Below are positions 24,118-31,320 of a DNA stretch of 40,746 nt, one piece after another. The position numbers and the translations under genes are program-made. The notes below the pieces were generated by a model that made no database searches, was not told the origin of the DNA, and saw only the letters and a list, made by a program, of their open reading frames with translations. Source of the stretch: Bacteroidales bacterium (lineage in GTDB: Bacteria; Bacteroidota; Bacteroidia; Bacteroidales; UBA932); assembly GCA_017625535.1 (NCBI GenBank), contig JAGAKR010000016.1, forward strand, positions 1-40,746, written 5' to 3'. The first letter of the stretch is position 1, and every line of letters starts with the position of its first letter.

Positions 24118-24489
24118 TTATAGTTCTGTTTTCCACAAACCGTGAAGGTTGCAGTACTCATAAACTGCCACTGGTTTGTCTGTTCCAACGCAGAATGTGG
24201 CCTCAGGTTTGTCTTTTAGGGAAATTCTCATTCCACCGTTCTCTGTCTCAACATATATGAATGAAATGTGATGCTCAGGCTGCATTGGGTGTGCTACGCT
24301 TCCAACCTCAACTTTAATTGTGCAGTCATCAATTTTAGTTACAACTGGAACATGTTTCTCTGCACTTGCATCTACAGTGTTTGCTACCAACTCTTCCATT
24401 TTCTCTCCACAGCATACTACTGGAACACCTGAATCAACTACTTTACCGATAACGTTACCGCAGTGGCGGCATTTATAAAATTTAGCCAT
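24118..24489 (-). CDS. dfx: Desulfoferrodoxin (class I superoxide reductase)
   Basis: A 123-residue iron protein that reduces superoxide to hydrogen peroxide without making oxygen, an oxygen-defence enzyme of anaerobes. The N-terminal desulforedoxin domain binds Fe through C7, C10, C26 and C27 (CRHC ... VCC). The catalytic centre II has His ligands H46, H67 and H73 (in HPMQPEHH) and C113/H116 in YCNLHGLW, so all ligands are present. The length is normal for class I. It has an excellent promoter and a 77-nt leader with a hairpin, and reads leftward into the shared terminator. Confidence 0.95.
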   Translation of the reverse strand: MAKFYKCRHCGNVIGKVVDSGVPVVCCGEKMEELVANTVDASAEKHVPVVTKIDDCTIKVEVGSVAHPMQPEHHISFIYVETENGGMRISLKDKPEATFCVGTDKPVAVYEYCNLHGLWKTEL

Positions 24490-24525
24490 AATGTTTATTT
24501 TTTAAATGTTTGTACTTTCTTTTAC

Positions 24526-24552
24526 TGAACAATCCCAGCCTCCTTTTGTTCA
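24526..24552 (-). promoter_or_regulatory. Hairpin in the dfx leader
   Basis: In the transcript TTGTTCA pairs with TGAACAA around a 13-nt loop that contains AGGAGG on the coding side. The loop is about 40 nt before the start codon, too far for an ordinary ribosome site. Confidence 0.35.
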
Positions 24553-24573
24553 ACCGGAACCGTTTATCTGATG

Positions 24574-24604
24574 CAAAGGTAAGAAAAGAATTTTAATTTG
24601 CAAA
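24574..24604 (-). promoter_or_regulatory. Promoter of dfx
   Basis: The minus strand reads TTTG (24604-24601), 19 nt, then TACCTTTG (24581-24574), an exact match to the Bacteroidetes consensus. The predicted start is near 24567. Confidence 0.7.
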
Positions 24605-24710
24605 TATATTTATTAATAATTTTTATAATTTATTTAAAATTTTCTGTTTCTTTTCCCCAAAGTTAATTAAAATAACTTTAAGATGGCATTCCATATATAA
24701 TGTTATTTGT

Positions 24711-24718
24711 TATATTTG
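24711..24718 (+). promoter_or_regulatory. -7 element of the acidic protein gene
   Basis: TATATTTG matches TAnnTTTG; a start near 24725 gives a short leader before the ATG at 24741. A weaker TAACTTTA lies at 24673-24680. The rest of 24605-24710 is AT-rich and shows no gene. Confidence 0.4.
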
Positions 24719-24740
24719 GAACACAAAACACCGCTGCACT

Positions 24741-25121
24741 ATGTCAAACATTAAAAAAGTTGAGGAATTCCTCAAAAAATCTCTTATTCAGGTTACAGAT
24801 GAAAACGGCGAATTTGATGCCGCCCTATTGGACAATCTCTCGGATGAAGAGTATGACTACCCTGAGTTTGAAACAATGCTTCTTGAGATAGAACTCTCAT
24901 TGGCAGACTTTTATCCGGAAACTCCATACTATGTCTATCTGATGGCGATGATTACCAAAATAAAGGAGATCTACGGCATTGATGAGGAGAATATAGATGA
25001 AGACTATCTTCTTCCCGATATGGACTTTGTAATTGACTTCCCTGAAGAGGAGTTTACCCACGAAGACAGGGAGTTTGAAGAGAACGATGACCATTGTCTG
25101 GATTATCTTTTTGAGGCATAG
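24741..25121 (+). CDS. Acidic protein of unknown function
   Basis: A 126-residue strongly acidic protein without signal or membrane segment. It has a helical N-terminus (KKVEEFLKKSLIQVTDENGEFD), a middle amphipathic helix (EFETMLLEIELSLADF), a second helix (YVYLMAMITKIKEIYGI) and an acidic tail with many Glu and Asp and a single DDHCLDYLF near the end. I do not recognise the family. It may be an interaction or inhibitor protein, but there is no direct evidence. The lipocalin-like gene follows after 49 bp on the same strand. Confidence 0.7.
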   Translation: MSNIKKVEEFLKKSLIQVTDENGEFDAALLDNLSDEEYDYPEFETMLLEIELSLADFYPETPYYVYLMAMITKIKEIYGIDEENIDEDYLLPDMDFVIDFPEEEFTHEDREFEENDDHCLDYLFEA

Positions 25122-25170
25122 AGGCTGAACCATTGGGAATCACTGTTGTTTTTACAGAAAACAGCAGACA

Positions 25171-25641
25171 ATGTATACAGGTGACATTACCCCAAAGACC
25201 AGCCACAAAAGAACTGTAGAGAATTTTGACATCAAAAAATATATGGGAGATTGGTACGAGGTTGCCAGATATGACAACATATTTGAGCGCGGCCTTGTAG
25301 ATGTCCATACACATTATTCCCTCCTCCCCGACGGCACTGTAAAGGTGCTCAACAGCGGTACAACGCCACACGGCAAAACAAGAACCATATACGGCAGTGC
25401 ATTCCAGCCCCACCCGGGCACTCCAGGCCACCTGAGGGTGAGTTTCTTCTGGTGGTTTGCCTCAGACTACAACATCATCCTCCTTGCTCCGGACTACTCC
25501 TATTCCGTAGTAAGCGGCAAGAACGGAAAATACCTGTGGATCCTCTCCCGCCAGAAAACCCTCCCCGGCGCCACACTGGACAGCATCTTCACATTCCTCC
25601 GCACCAGGGGCCACAACCCCAGCAAACTTATATTCCAATAG
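25171..25641 (+). CDS. Lipocalin-family protein (Blc-like)
   Basis: A 156-residue lipocalin. The first conserved region, VENFDIKKYMGDWYEVARYDN, contains the G-x-W signature. SGTTPHGKTRTIYGSAF and HLRVSFFWWFASDYNIILLAPDYSYSVVSG are the following strands, with LWILSRQKTLP as the third conserved region. E. coli Blc is an outer-membrane lipoprotein that binds fatty acids and lysophospholipids; this copy has no signal peptide, so it is either cytosolic or has a different start. The first plausible ATG is 25171. Its 3' end abuts an inverted repeat shared with the convergent MBL-fold gene. Confidence 0.85.
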   Translation: MYTGDITPKTSHKRTVENFDIKKYMGDWYEVARYDNIFERGLVDVHTHYSLLPDGTVKVLNSGTTPHGKTRTIYGSAFQPHPGTPGHLRVSFFWWFASDYNIILLAPDYSYSVVSGKNGKYLWILSRQKTLPGATLDSIFTFLRTRGHNPSKLIFQ

Positions 25642-25658
25642 GCAATAATTACACCCTA

Positions 25659-25708
25659 CTGGAAGTCAGTCCCCGGGTTCTTCTTTACACTCGGGTACCG
25701 ACTTCCAG
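25659..25708. repeat. Inverted repeat between convergent genes
   Basis: CTGGAAGTC (25659-25667) and GACTTCCAG (25700-25708) are perfect arms, with partial pairing inside (CCCGGGT / ACTCGGGT). The right arm encodes the last residues (LEVGTR) of the MBL-fold protein. The inner CGGGTACCGA resembles the repeats at 27145 and 28041. Confidence 0.6.
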
Positions 25709-26500
25709 AAAAAATAGTTCCGAGGTGGTTCTGCGGGGGAGACAGGTTATTTTGGTCTGTGAATTTATATCTACACCCAGTGATTTGAGGGCTTTGGCTA
25801 TGCTTGAGTGTGCCAGAGCCGGGGTGTTGTTGTTTTCGCTCAAATGGCACAAAAATATGTGTTTGAGCCCTTTGTGCCAGAACCTCTTTACGGCAGAGGC
25901 GGCCTGTTCGTTGCTCAAATGGCCATGCCCCTGTATAATCCTCACTTTAAGTTCAGGAGGATATGAACCGCCCAGGAGCATATCAAGATCGTAGTTGCTT
26001 TCAAAGACAACATAATCAGAGAGGCTGCAATATTTCACCACATCATCGGTAACCTCCCCCACATCGGTGAGGAAGGTTATTTTCACCCCATAAAAATCTA
26101 TGAAATAACCTACGGTTTCGGTGGCATCGTGTGGAACCACAAAAGGGATGAAGGTCACCCCTTTGTATGAAGATGGCTCACCTGCAACAGTACGGCGTAC
26201 ACATCCGCTCAGGCGGCACCTTGTACAAGGATGATTGTCGAGCGAGGCATGCAGTTTCTCAGTAGCATATACAGGCTTATAGAACTTCTGGGCCACCATA
26301 CCAAGCCCCTTGATGTGGTCTATATGGTCGTGTGTAACCAGGATGAAATCTACAGACTCAATTGCAATGCCGTGCTCCAGAAGCCTTTTCTTTATTGTAC
26401 GGGGGCCTATACCCGCATCAATGAGCAGGCCGGCATCCCCATTGCCAATATAATAGCAGTTTCCGTTGCTTCCGCTTGAAAGGCTGAAAAACTTTACCAT
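25685..26500 (-). CDS. MBL-fold metallo-hydrolase (YycJ/WalJ-like)
   Basis: A 271-residue metallo-beta-lactamase-fold enzyme. The metal motif THDHIDH is at residues 56-62, with a further His in VVPHDATE and Asp in FLTDVGE, followed by GHGHLSNEQAA and FLCHLSENNN. The layout is that of the YycJ/WalJ family of single-strand-specific exonuclease-like proteins. A Cys cluster, C92-x2-C-x4-C100 (HPCTRCRLSGC), inserted after the first third may bind an extra metal. The start codon overlaps the stop of the HAD gene by one base (TAATG), so the two are coupled. The C-terminal six residues are encoded within an inverted repeat. Confidence 0.85.
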   Translation of the reverse strand: MVKFFSLSSGSNGNCYYIGNGDAGLLIDAGIGPRTIKKRLLEHGIAIESVDFILVTHDHIDHIKGLGMVAQKFYKPVYATEKLHASLDNHPCTRCRLSGCVRRTVAGEPSSYKGVTFIPFVVPHDATETVGYFIDFYGVKITFLTDVGEVTDDVVKYCSLSDYVVFESNYDLDMLLGGSYPPELKVRIIQGHGHLSNEQAASAVKRFWHKGLKHIFLCHLSENNNTPALAHSSIAKALKSLGVDINSQTKITCLPRRTTSELFFLEVGTRV

Positions 26501-27135
26501 TACTCTCCCAACTCCTTTAAAGCCCCACGCACTTCATCTTCCAGATTGCTCTCCACATCATACAGAAGCACATTCAACCCCATCTTGCGGCCGGTCTCTA
26601 TGTTTGCGGCCGAATCATCTATAAACAGTGTCTCTGAAGGCTCTACTCCAGAATCCTCCAGCACCTTTTCATATATGGCTGTACCAGGTTTTGAGGCATT
26701 GAGTTCAAACGAGAGATACAGTTTCTCAAACACATCCTCAATATCAACACCCTGGGCCTCAAGGAACAATTCACAACACTTTCTCCACGCAATTGGATTT
26801 ACGTTGCTCAAGAGGAACAGATTATACTTCTCCTTAAGATCCAGCAGCATCTTAACCTTATAAGGAGCAACCTGTGTAAGGAATGTATCCAAAGTGGAAT
26901 CTATCAGTTCATCTGTAATCCCCTCCTTGGTACACCTTGCCCTCACCTCATCCCTGAACTGTGCTGAATCAATGTCACCATTCTCAAACTTTGCAAAAAA
27001 ACCCTTCTGGGCATATGCATTCAAATAATCTCCAAAATCATCAAAACCCAGCAGGGTTGAAAAATTGCCCAGACACTTCTCTCTGTCCAGACTCACCAGC
27101 ACCCCGCCCAAATCAAATATCAAATTCTTAATCAT
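26500..27135 (-). CDS. HAD-superfamily phosphatase (subfamily IA)
   Basis: A 211-residue haloacid dehalogenase-type hydrolase with the four motifs: LIFDLGGVLV (in this family the second Asp is often replaced, here by Gly, as in YihX-like members), LLSNVNP (motif II Ser), KPGTAIYE (motif III Lys) and FIDDSAANIETG (motif IV Asp-Asp). YihX-like enzymes dephosphorylate sugar phosphates or nucleotides; in this purine-salvage neighbourhood a nucleotide or ribose-phosphate substrate is plausible. The start at 27135 is used: the frame extends to 27195 but those codons are only a read-through of the palindromic repeat at 27145-27190. Confidence 0.88.
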   Translation of the reverse strand: MIKNLIFDLGGVLVSLDREKCLGNFSTLLGFDDFGDYLNAYAQKGFFAKFENGDIDSAQFRDEVRARCTKEGITDELIDSTLDTFLTQVAPYKVKMLLDLKEKYNLFLLSNVNPIAWRKCCELFLEAQGVDIEDVFEKLYLSFELNASKPGTAIYEKVLEDSGVEPSETLFIDDSAANIETGRKMGLNVLLYDVESNLEDEVRGALKELGE

Positions 27136-27144
27136 ATCCGTAAC

Positions 27145-27190
27145 TGTACCCGGTCTCCGAGTGTACCTGTACTCGGTGACCGGGTGACAT
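27145..27190. repeat. Palindromic intergenic repeat, copy A
   Basis: ACCCGGTCTCCGAGT (27148-27162) and ACTCGGTGACCGGGT (27171-27185) form a 15-bp stem with one mismatch around GTACCTGT. It lies between punA and the HAD gene. Its reverse complement matches copy B at roughly 80% of positions. Confidence 0.75.
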
Positions 27191-27203
27191 ATCAAATAGT
27201 TAA

Positions 27204-28031
27204 TTATAAGCTGTTTATTATTTTTGTAAAGATGTAAGTCATCTTGTCTGCAGCGGCATCTGCAGCCTTCACAACATCGGCACCGTCATTCACAAAATCG
27301 GGAGCAAAATCATCGTGCGCCTCATTGGTGATTACAGACATTCCAAAAACAGGAATGCTGCTGTGGCGGGCCACAATCACTTCAGGAATGGTTGACATTC
27401 CAACGGCATCTGCCCCAATTCCCCTGAAATACTTGTACTCCGCAGGGGTCTCATATGTAGGACCTGTGCTGGCCAGATAAACACCCTTGTGCAACGGTAT
27501 TCCCGCAGAAGAGGCAATCTTCTCTGCCAAGGCAATGAGGGCTGGCTCATAAGGACGTGTCATATCGGGAAAACGGGGTCCGAATTCCTCCATATTAGGG
27601 CCAATCAGAGGGTTGGGGAGCAGATTTATATGGTCGCGGATAACCATAAGGTCACCCACCTTATAATCAAAATTCACTCCGCCAGCCGCATTGGAAACAA
27701 AAAGATACTCTATTCCAAGCACCTTCATTACCCTTATGGGGAGTGTAACATACTCCATAGGATACCCTTCATAATAATGGAAACGCCCCTGCATTGCCAC
27801 CACAAACTTGCCGCCCAGTTCACCGGCAATGAAATTGCCCTTATGCCCCTGGGCTGTGGAAAGCGGGAAATGTGGAATATCGCTGTACGGCACAACCACC
27901 GGATTTGCAATCCTGTCTGCCAGTTTGCCCAGCCCGCTGCCAAGCACAATACCTGCAAACGGCTTAACTGAACCTATCCTCGCACGTATAAATTCAGCCG
28001 CCTCTTTTATCCTTAAAACTCTCTCATCCAT
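27204..28031 (-). CDS. punA: Purine nucleoside phosphorylase (trimeric type)
   Basis: A 275-residue enzyme that phosphorolyses inosine and guanosine (and possibly methylthio-derivatives) to base and ribose-1-phosphate. Family marks include [12 protein letters not shown] (phosphate-binding), [35 protein letters not shown], and near the C-terminus [12 protein letters not shown] and [11 protein letters not shown], with Asn and Glu of the purine site. The length is normal for the mammalian/PunA class. It is located between two inverted copies of the same palindrome and downstream of a SAH/MTA deaminase gene, so a deaminate-then-cleave salvage route is suggested. Confidence 0.95.
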   Translation of the reverse strand: MDERVLRIKEAAEFIRARIGSVKPFAGIVLGSGLGKLADRIANPVVVPYSDIPHFPLSTAQGHKGNFIAGELGGKFVVAMQGRFHYYEGYPMEYVTLPIRVMKVLGIEYLFVSNAAGGVNFDYKVGDLMVIRDHINLLPNPLIGPNMEEFGPRFPDMTRPYEPALIALAEKIASSAGIPLHKGVYLASTGPTYETPAEYKYFRGIGADAVGMSTIPEVIVARHSSIPVFGMSVITNEAHDDFAPDFVNDGADVVKAADAAADKMTYIFTKIINSL

Positions 28032-28040
28032 AACTTTAAC

Positions 28041-28088
28041 ATGTCACCCGGTCACCGGGTACAATGTCACTCGGGGACCGAGTGACAT
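28041..28088. repeat. Palindromic intergenic repeat, copy B
   Basis: Two hairpins: ACCCGG-TCA-CCGGGT (28046-28060) and GTCACTCGG-GGA-CCGAGTGAC (28066-28086), bounded by ATGTCAC / GTGACAT (28041-28047, 28082-28088). It fills most of the 73-bp gap before punA and is an inverted relative of copy A. Confidence 0.75.
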
Positions 28089-28104
28089 ATAAAATAATTA
28101 ATAA

Positions 28105-29364
28105 TCAGATATATAGCTTTTTACAAACCCTCCTCACATTCTCCAGAATCTCCTTCTCGCCGGGAACAACCCTGTTCTCCATAACAAATTCACCGTTGCA
28201 GATTACACTCTCCACACAAGATGAATTGGCAGAATAAATGAAGTCTGAAAGGAAATCAAGTCCCGGCACAAATGCATAATTGTCTGTATCCACAATAACA
28301 ATATCTGCCAGGCGCCCCTCTTCCAGCACTCCGCAGTCCAACCCAAGGGCACAGGCACCGTTCAGTGTGGCCATATCCATAAGTTCTCCCAGCGGAAGAG
28401 CCTCAGGATCTCTCCTCCACCCCTTCTGCAACAAGGCTGCAGTCTTCATTGCCTCCCTCATATCCAGATTGTTGGAAGAGCCGCAACCATCTGTACCCAA
28501 GCACACATTCACACCCCTCCCCTTCAGTTCATTATAAAGGAATCTGCTTCCCGACGCCAATTTCAGGTTGGAGTTTATATTATGCACAGCAGTAACCCCA
28601 TTGGCCGCCATAATGTCCATATCATTTTCACTGAGCCACACACAATGGGCAGCAATCACCTCAGGTCCAAGCACCCCCAGCCTCTGCAGATGCTCAAACG
28701 GAGAGCAGCCGTTCAGTGCCAGAGAATCCAGATTCTCCTGCTCGGTCTCCGAAACGTGGATATGCAATGAAAGCCCCCTTTCACGGGCAAAACCGCTGCA
28801 CCACTGGATCATGGAATCTGAAACGGTATAAGGGGCGTGAACCCCCACAGTCATCCTGCACCTCTCACCCCACTCCAAAGACTTTTCATACATTGCCTCC
28901 ATCCCGGCCTTTATTGCAGCATCCTTCCCCTCATCCTTCAAATCAAGGGCCACAAAAGCATGCTCCCCCCTCAAACCCATCTCCTGCACAGCCTGCACAG
29001 CAGAATCAATCATCCAATACTGGTCGTAAAAAGTGGTTGTACCGGTCTTCATCATCTCCAGACAGGCCAACTTTGTACCCCAATAAATGGCCTCCTCATC
29101 CATTCTGGCCTCAACTTTCCAGATATCCTGCAGCCAATCCTGCAATTTTGCATCTTCCCGATAGCCTCTTGTAAGGGTCATTGCAGAGTGGGTATGCATA
29201 TTCACAAAACCCGGTACTGCAGCCTTTCCTGTGCAATCCACAATCTTGCAGGGAGCATCAGGTACAGCAAGGGAAGTGCCTATAGAGGCAATCCTGCTTC
29301 CTTTTATAAGGATATCCTTCACCGCTCCATTCAGGAGAATCCCTTTAAGCAGAATAGTACTCAT
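28105..29364 (-). CDS. Amidohydrolase: S-adenosylhomocysteine/5'-methylthioadenosine deaminase-like
   Basis: A 419-residue metal-dependent deaminase of the MtaD/SAH-deaminase (ATZ/TRZ) group. The metal site is seen as VNMHTHSAM (H57-x-H59), HIHVSETEQEN (His and catalytic Glu region), IAAHCVWL (His) and GTDGCGSSNN (Asp). It is likely to remove the 6-amino group from SAH, methylthioadenosine or adenosine; the product would suit the adjacent purine nucleoside phosphorylase. The start at 29364 is chosen because the short barrel-strand MSTILLKGILLNG begins there and a promoter precedes it; the frame runs 66 codons further but through the promoter. Confidence 0.88.
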   Translation of the reverse strand: MSTILLKGILLNGAVKDILIKGSRIASIGTSLAVPDAPCKIVDCTGKAAVPGFVNMHTHSAMTLTRGYREDAKLQDWLQDIWKVEARMDEEAIYWGTKLACLEMMKTGTTTFYDQYWMIDSAVQAVQEMGLRGEHAFVALDLKDEGKDAAIKAGMEAMYEKSLEWGERCRMTVGVHAPYTVSDSMIQWCSGFARERGLSLHIHVSETEQENLDSLALNGCSPFEHLQRLGVLGPEVIAAHCVWLSENDMDIMAANGVTAVHNINSNLKLASGSRFLYNELKGRGVNVCLGTDGCGSSNNLDMREAMKTAALLQKGWRRDPEALPLGELMDMATLNGACALGLDCGVLEEGRLADIVIVDTDNYAFVPGLDFLSDFIYSANSSCVESVICNGEFVMENRVVPGEKEILENVRRVCKKLYI

Positions 29365-29387
29365 AACGGATAAATTTTCTTGAAGTG

Positions 29388-29419
29388 TAAAGATACTCAA
29401 CAAACTTTTCACAACCAAA
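29388..29419 (-). promoter_or_regulatory. Promoter of the purine-salvage operon
   Basis: The minus strand reads TTTG (29419-29416), 20 nt, then TATCTTTA (29395-29388), one base from the -7 consensus. The predicted start near 29381 gives a 17-nt leader. Confidence 0.6.
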
Positions 29420-29493
29420 ATAATGATTCCACACACGCTATTTGGGGTATTTTTTGTAATTTGGCAATTTATTGCAGAAAAACCGCACGCACG

Positions 29494-31281
29494 ATGAACT
29501 TTGTCTGGCTTGATATAAACGCTTCCTGGTCGCACTCTTCGCTGGCCCTTCCTGCCCTTCACGCAAATCTTGCAAAACAGACACAGGATGAGTGCAATAT
29601 GCAGGTTGTAAGCGGAACCATAAAGAGCGGAATTCCACAGATTCTGGAAGAACTCCAGGCAAAGGAGCCGCAGTATATATTTGCCACAGCCTGGCTTTTC
29701 AATATAGACTATCTAAATCAGACACTCAGCCGCATAAGCAGCCTGTGCCCCATTAAGGGGATATTCCTTGGCGGTCCCGAATTCCTTGGCAACAACAGGG
29801 AGTTCCTGGAGAGCCACAGATACGTTACGGCAGTATTCAAAGGTGAAGGGGAAGAGACTTTTGAGCCTTTTATCCGCTCATTGCTCAATGAAGACAACAA
29901 CTGGAAACAGCTTCCGGGATTTGAATGGGTTGAAAACGGCAGTTACTTCAGCAGCAAAAGCATAACTGTAAAGGAATTTACAGCACTGCAACCTCCTGAG
30001 ATCTCCCCTATGTTCAGGTGGGACAAACAGTTCGTACAACTTGAAACCTCAAGGGGATGCTTCAACAATTGCCGTTTCTGCGTTAGCGGAATAGAGAAAG
30101 CGGCGCAACAGAACATACCCATAGCGGAACTGCGCCGGAGGTTGCAGAACATAGCATCAAAAGGGATCCGCCAGGTAAGGGTCCTGGACCGCACATTCAA
30201 CGGCAACCCCGGGAGGGCCCTGGAACTGCTGGAACTCTTCAATGAGTTTGCCGGCAGGCTCAACTTCCATCTGGAGGTGCACCCTGCCCTGCTTTTTCCT
30301 CCCGACAAATCTTCCCCTGCCCCTGTACAGGCAGACAACACCCTGAAATCCTGCTCATCTGGAGAGGTTTCTTCCGCACAGGCAGGAGAATCACCTGTCG
30401 GGAACACAGAATCACCTGCAAATATAACAGAATCACCTGTCGGGAAACTGAGAAGAAGGCTTGCAGAGATGCCCAAGGGGCTGCTGCATATAGAGGCAGG
30501 GATACAGTCGCTCAGGCAACAGGTGCTGGACAATTGCTCCAGGGCAGGCTCATCAGACTCCGCAATCAAGGGGTTGGAATACCTTGCAGGGATAAGTTCA
30601 TTTGATGTGCACGCAGACCTTATTGCAGGGCTTCCGGGGTATACCTGGGAGGAACTTCTGCAGGATGCTGCAAGCCTTATGGAAATTGGGCCGGCTGAGA
30701 TTCAGCTGGAGAGCCTGAAACTCCTCCCCGGAACATATTTCAGGAACAATGCAACTGAACTTGGAATAAAATACTCCCCTGCGCCCCCTTATGAGGTACT
30801 CTCCACTCCACACATATCATATAAGGAACTGGGCAGGGCAATGACCCTCTCAAAAATCATAGACCTGTGGTACAACGATCCCAAATGGAGGGAGACATTC
30901 AGAGAGATTATAACCGCAGAGAAAGGGGTGCTGGAGAGGCTTGTGGAAGAACTTGCCGGAACTGAAATACTCACCCAGCCGCTGAGCCTTGAGAGCAAGG
31001 GAATCCTGCTCTACAGGTTCTGCAAAACCCACACGCCGGAAAAGGCTCCCCTCATCTCCCTTCAATGGGTACGCAACGGCCTCTCAATTAAAAAAGAGCC
31101 GGCAGAAAGGTTCATAAGGTGGGATATGAACGGCAACGGGCCTGCAAATCCTCTTTTTATAGAGAATGACCCGCGCTACAAATATTGGTACATTGAAATT
31201 GGAAAGACCCGCCACTGGTTCTCTTTCAACAAAGAGGTGGAAAGGGTTGCCCCATGCAATTACATTACAGAAGAAATCTGA
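29494..31281 (+). CDS. B12-binding radical SAM protein (DUF4080-type) with repeat insert
   Basis: A 595-residue protein. Residues 1-150 are a cobalamin-binding-like Rossmann domain (WLDINASWSHSS, GIFLGGPEF, VFKGEGEETF). The radical SAM cluster is C189-x3-C193-x2-C196 in RGCFNNCRFC, and GLLHIEAGIQSL and DVHADLIAGLPGYTWE are later barrel strands. The C-terminal third is the region found with DUF4080 proteins. A roughly 50-residue low-complexity insert (270-319) interrupts the barrel and ends in three 7-residue repeats (ESPVGNT, ESPANIT, ESPVGKL). The substrate is unknown. The ATG at 29494 begins the first strand; the frame continues upstream without a plausible start. Confidence 0.88.
   Translation: MNFVWLDINASWSHSSLALPALHANLAKQTQDECNMQVVSGTIKSGIPQILEELQAKEPQYIFATAWLFNIDYLNQTLSRISSLCPIKGIFLGGPEFLGNNREFLESHRYVTAVFKGEGEETFEPFIRSLLNEDNNWKQLPGFEWVENGSYFSSKSITVKEFTALQPPEISPMFRWDKQFVQLETSRGCFNNCRFCVSGIEKAAQQNIPIAELRRRLQNIASKGIRQVRVLDRTFNGNPGRALELLELFNEFAGRLNFHLEVHPALLFPPDKSSPAPVQADNTLKSCSSGEVSSAQAGESPVGNTESPANITESPVGKLRRRLAEMPKGLLHIEAGIQSLRQQVLDNCSRAGSSDSAIKGLEYLAGISSFDVHADLIAGLPGYTWEELLQDAASLMEIGPAEIQLESLKLLPGTYFRNNATELGIKYSPAPPYEVLSTPHISYKELGRAMTLSKIIDLWYNDPKWRETFREIITAEKGVLERLVEELAGTEILTQPLSLESKGILLYRFCKTHTPEKAPLISLQWVRNGLSIKKEPAERFIRWDMNGNGPANPLFIENDPRYKYWYIEIGKTRHWFSFNKEVERVAPCNYITEEI
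30387..30449 (+). repeat. Three 21-bp in-frame tandem repeats
   Basis: AGAATCACCTG recurs at 30387, 30408 and 30429, exactly 21 nt apart; copies 1 and 3 continue with TCGGGAA. They encode the 7-residue repeat in the radical SAM protein's insert. Confidence 0.85.
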
Positions 31282-31282
31282 T

Positions 31283-31320
31283 AAAAAAAGGGGGAGATTA
31301 CAGAAACATCTCCCCTTTTG
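31283..31320. terminator. Bidirectional terminator, radical SAM gene / PhzF gene
   Basis: AAAAGGGGGAGAT (31286-31298) pairs with ATCTCCCCTTTT (31308-31319) with one bulged G. A- and T-rich flanks allow use on both strands; it overlaps the PhzF stop codon. Confidence 0.75.

Noticed and set aside
28716-29373. Rightward open frames of 150-178 codons
   Set aside because: Antisense to the amidohydrolase gene, with shadow composition (Pro/Ser/His-rich) and no domain.
29380-29493. Longer start for the radical SAM protein
   Set aside because: The extension is low in conserved content and antisense to the neighbouring promoter; the first domain strand begins at 29494.
29365-29562. Longer start for the amidohydrolase
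   Set aside because: The extension crosses the operon promoter and shows no conserved residues.
29943-30569. Leftward 208-codon frame
   Set aside because: Antisense to the radical SAM gene; Ser/Leu-rich shadow.
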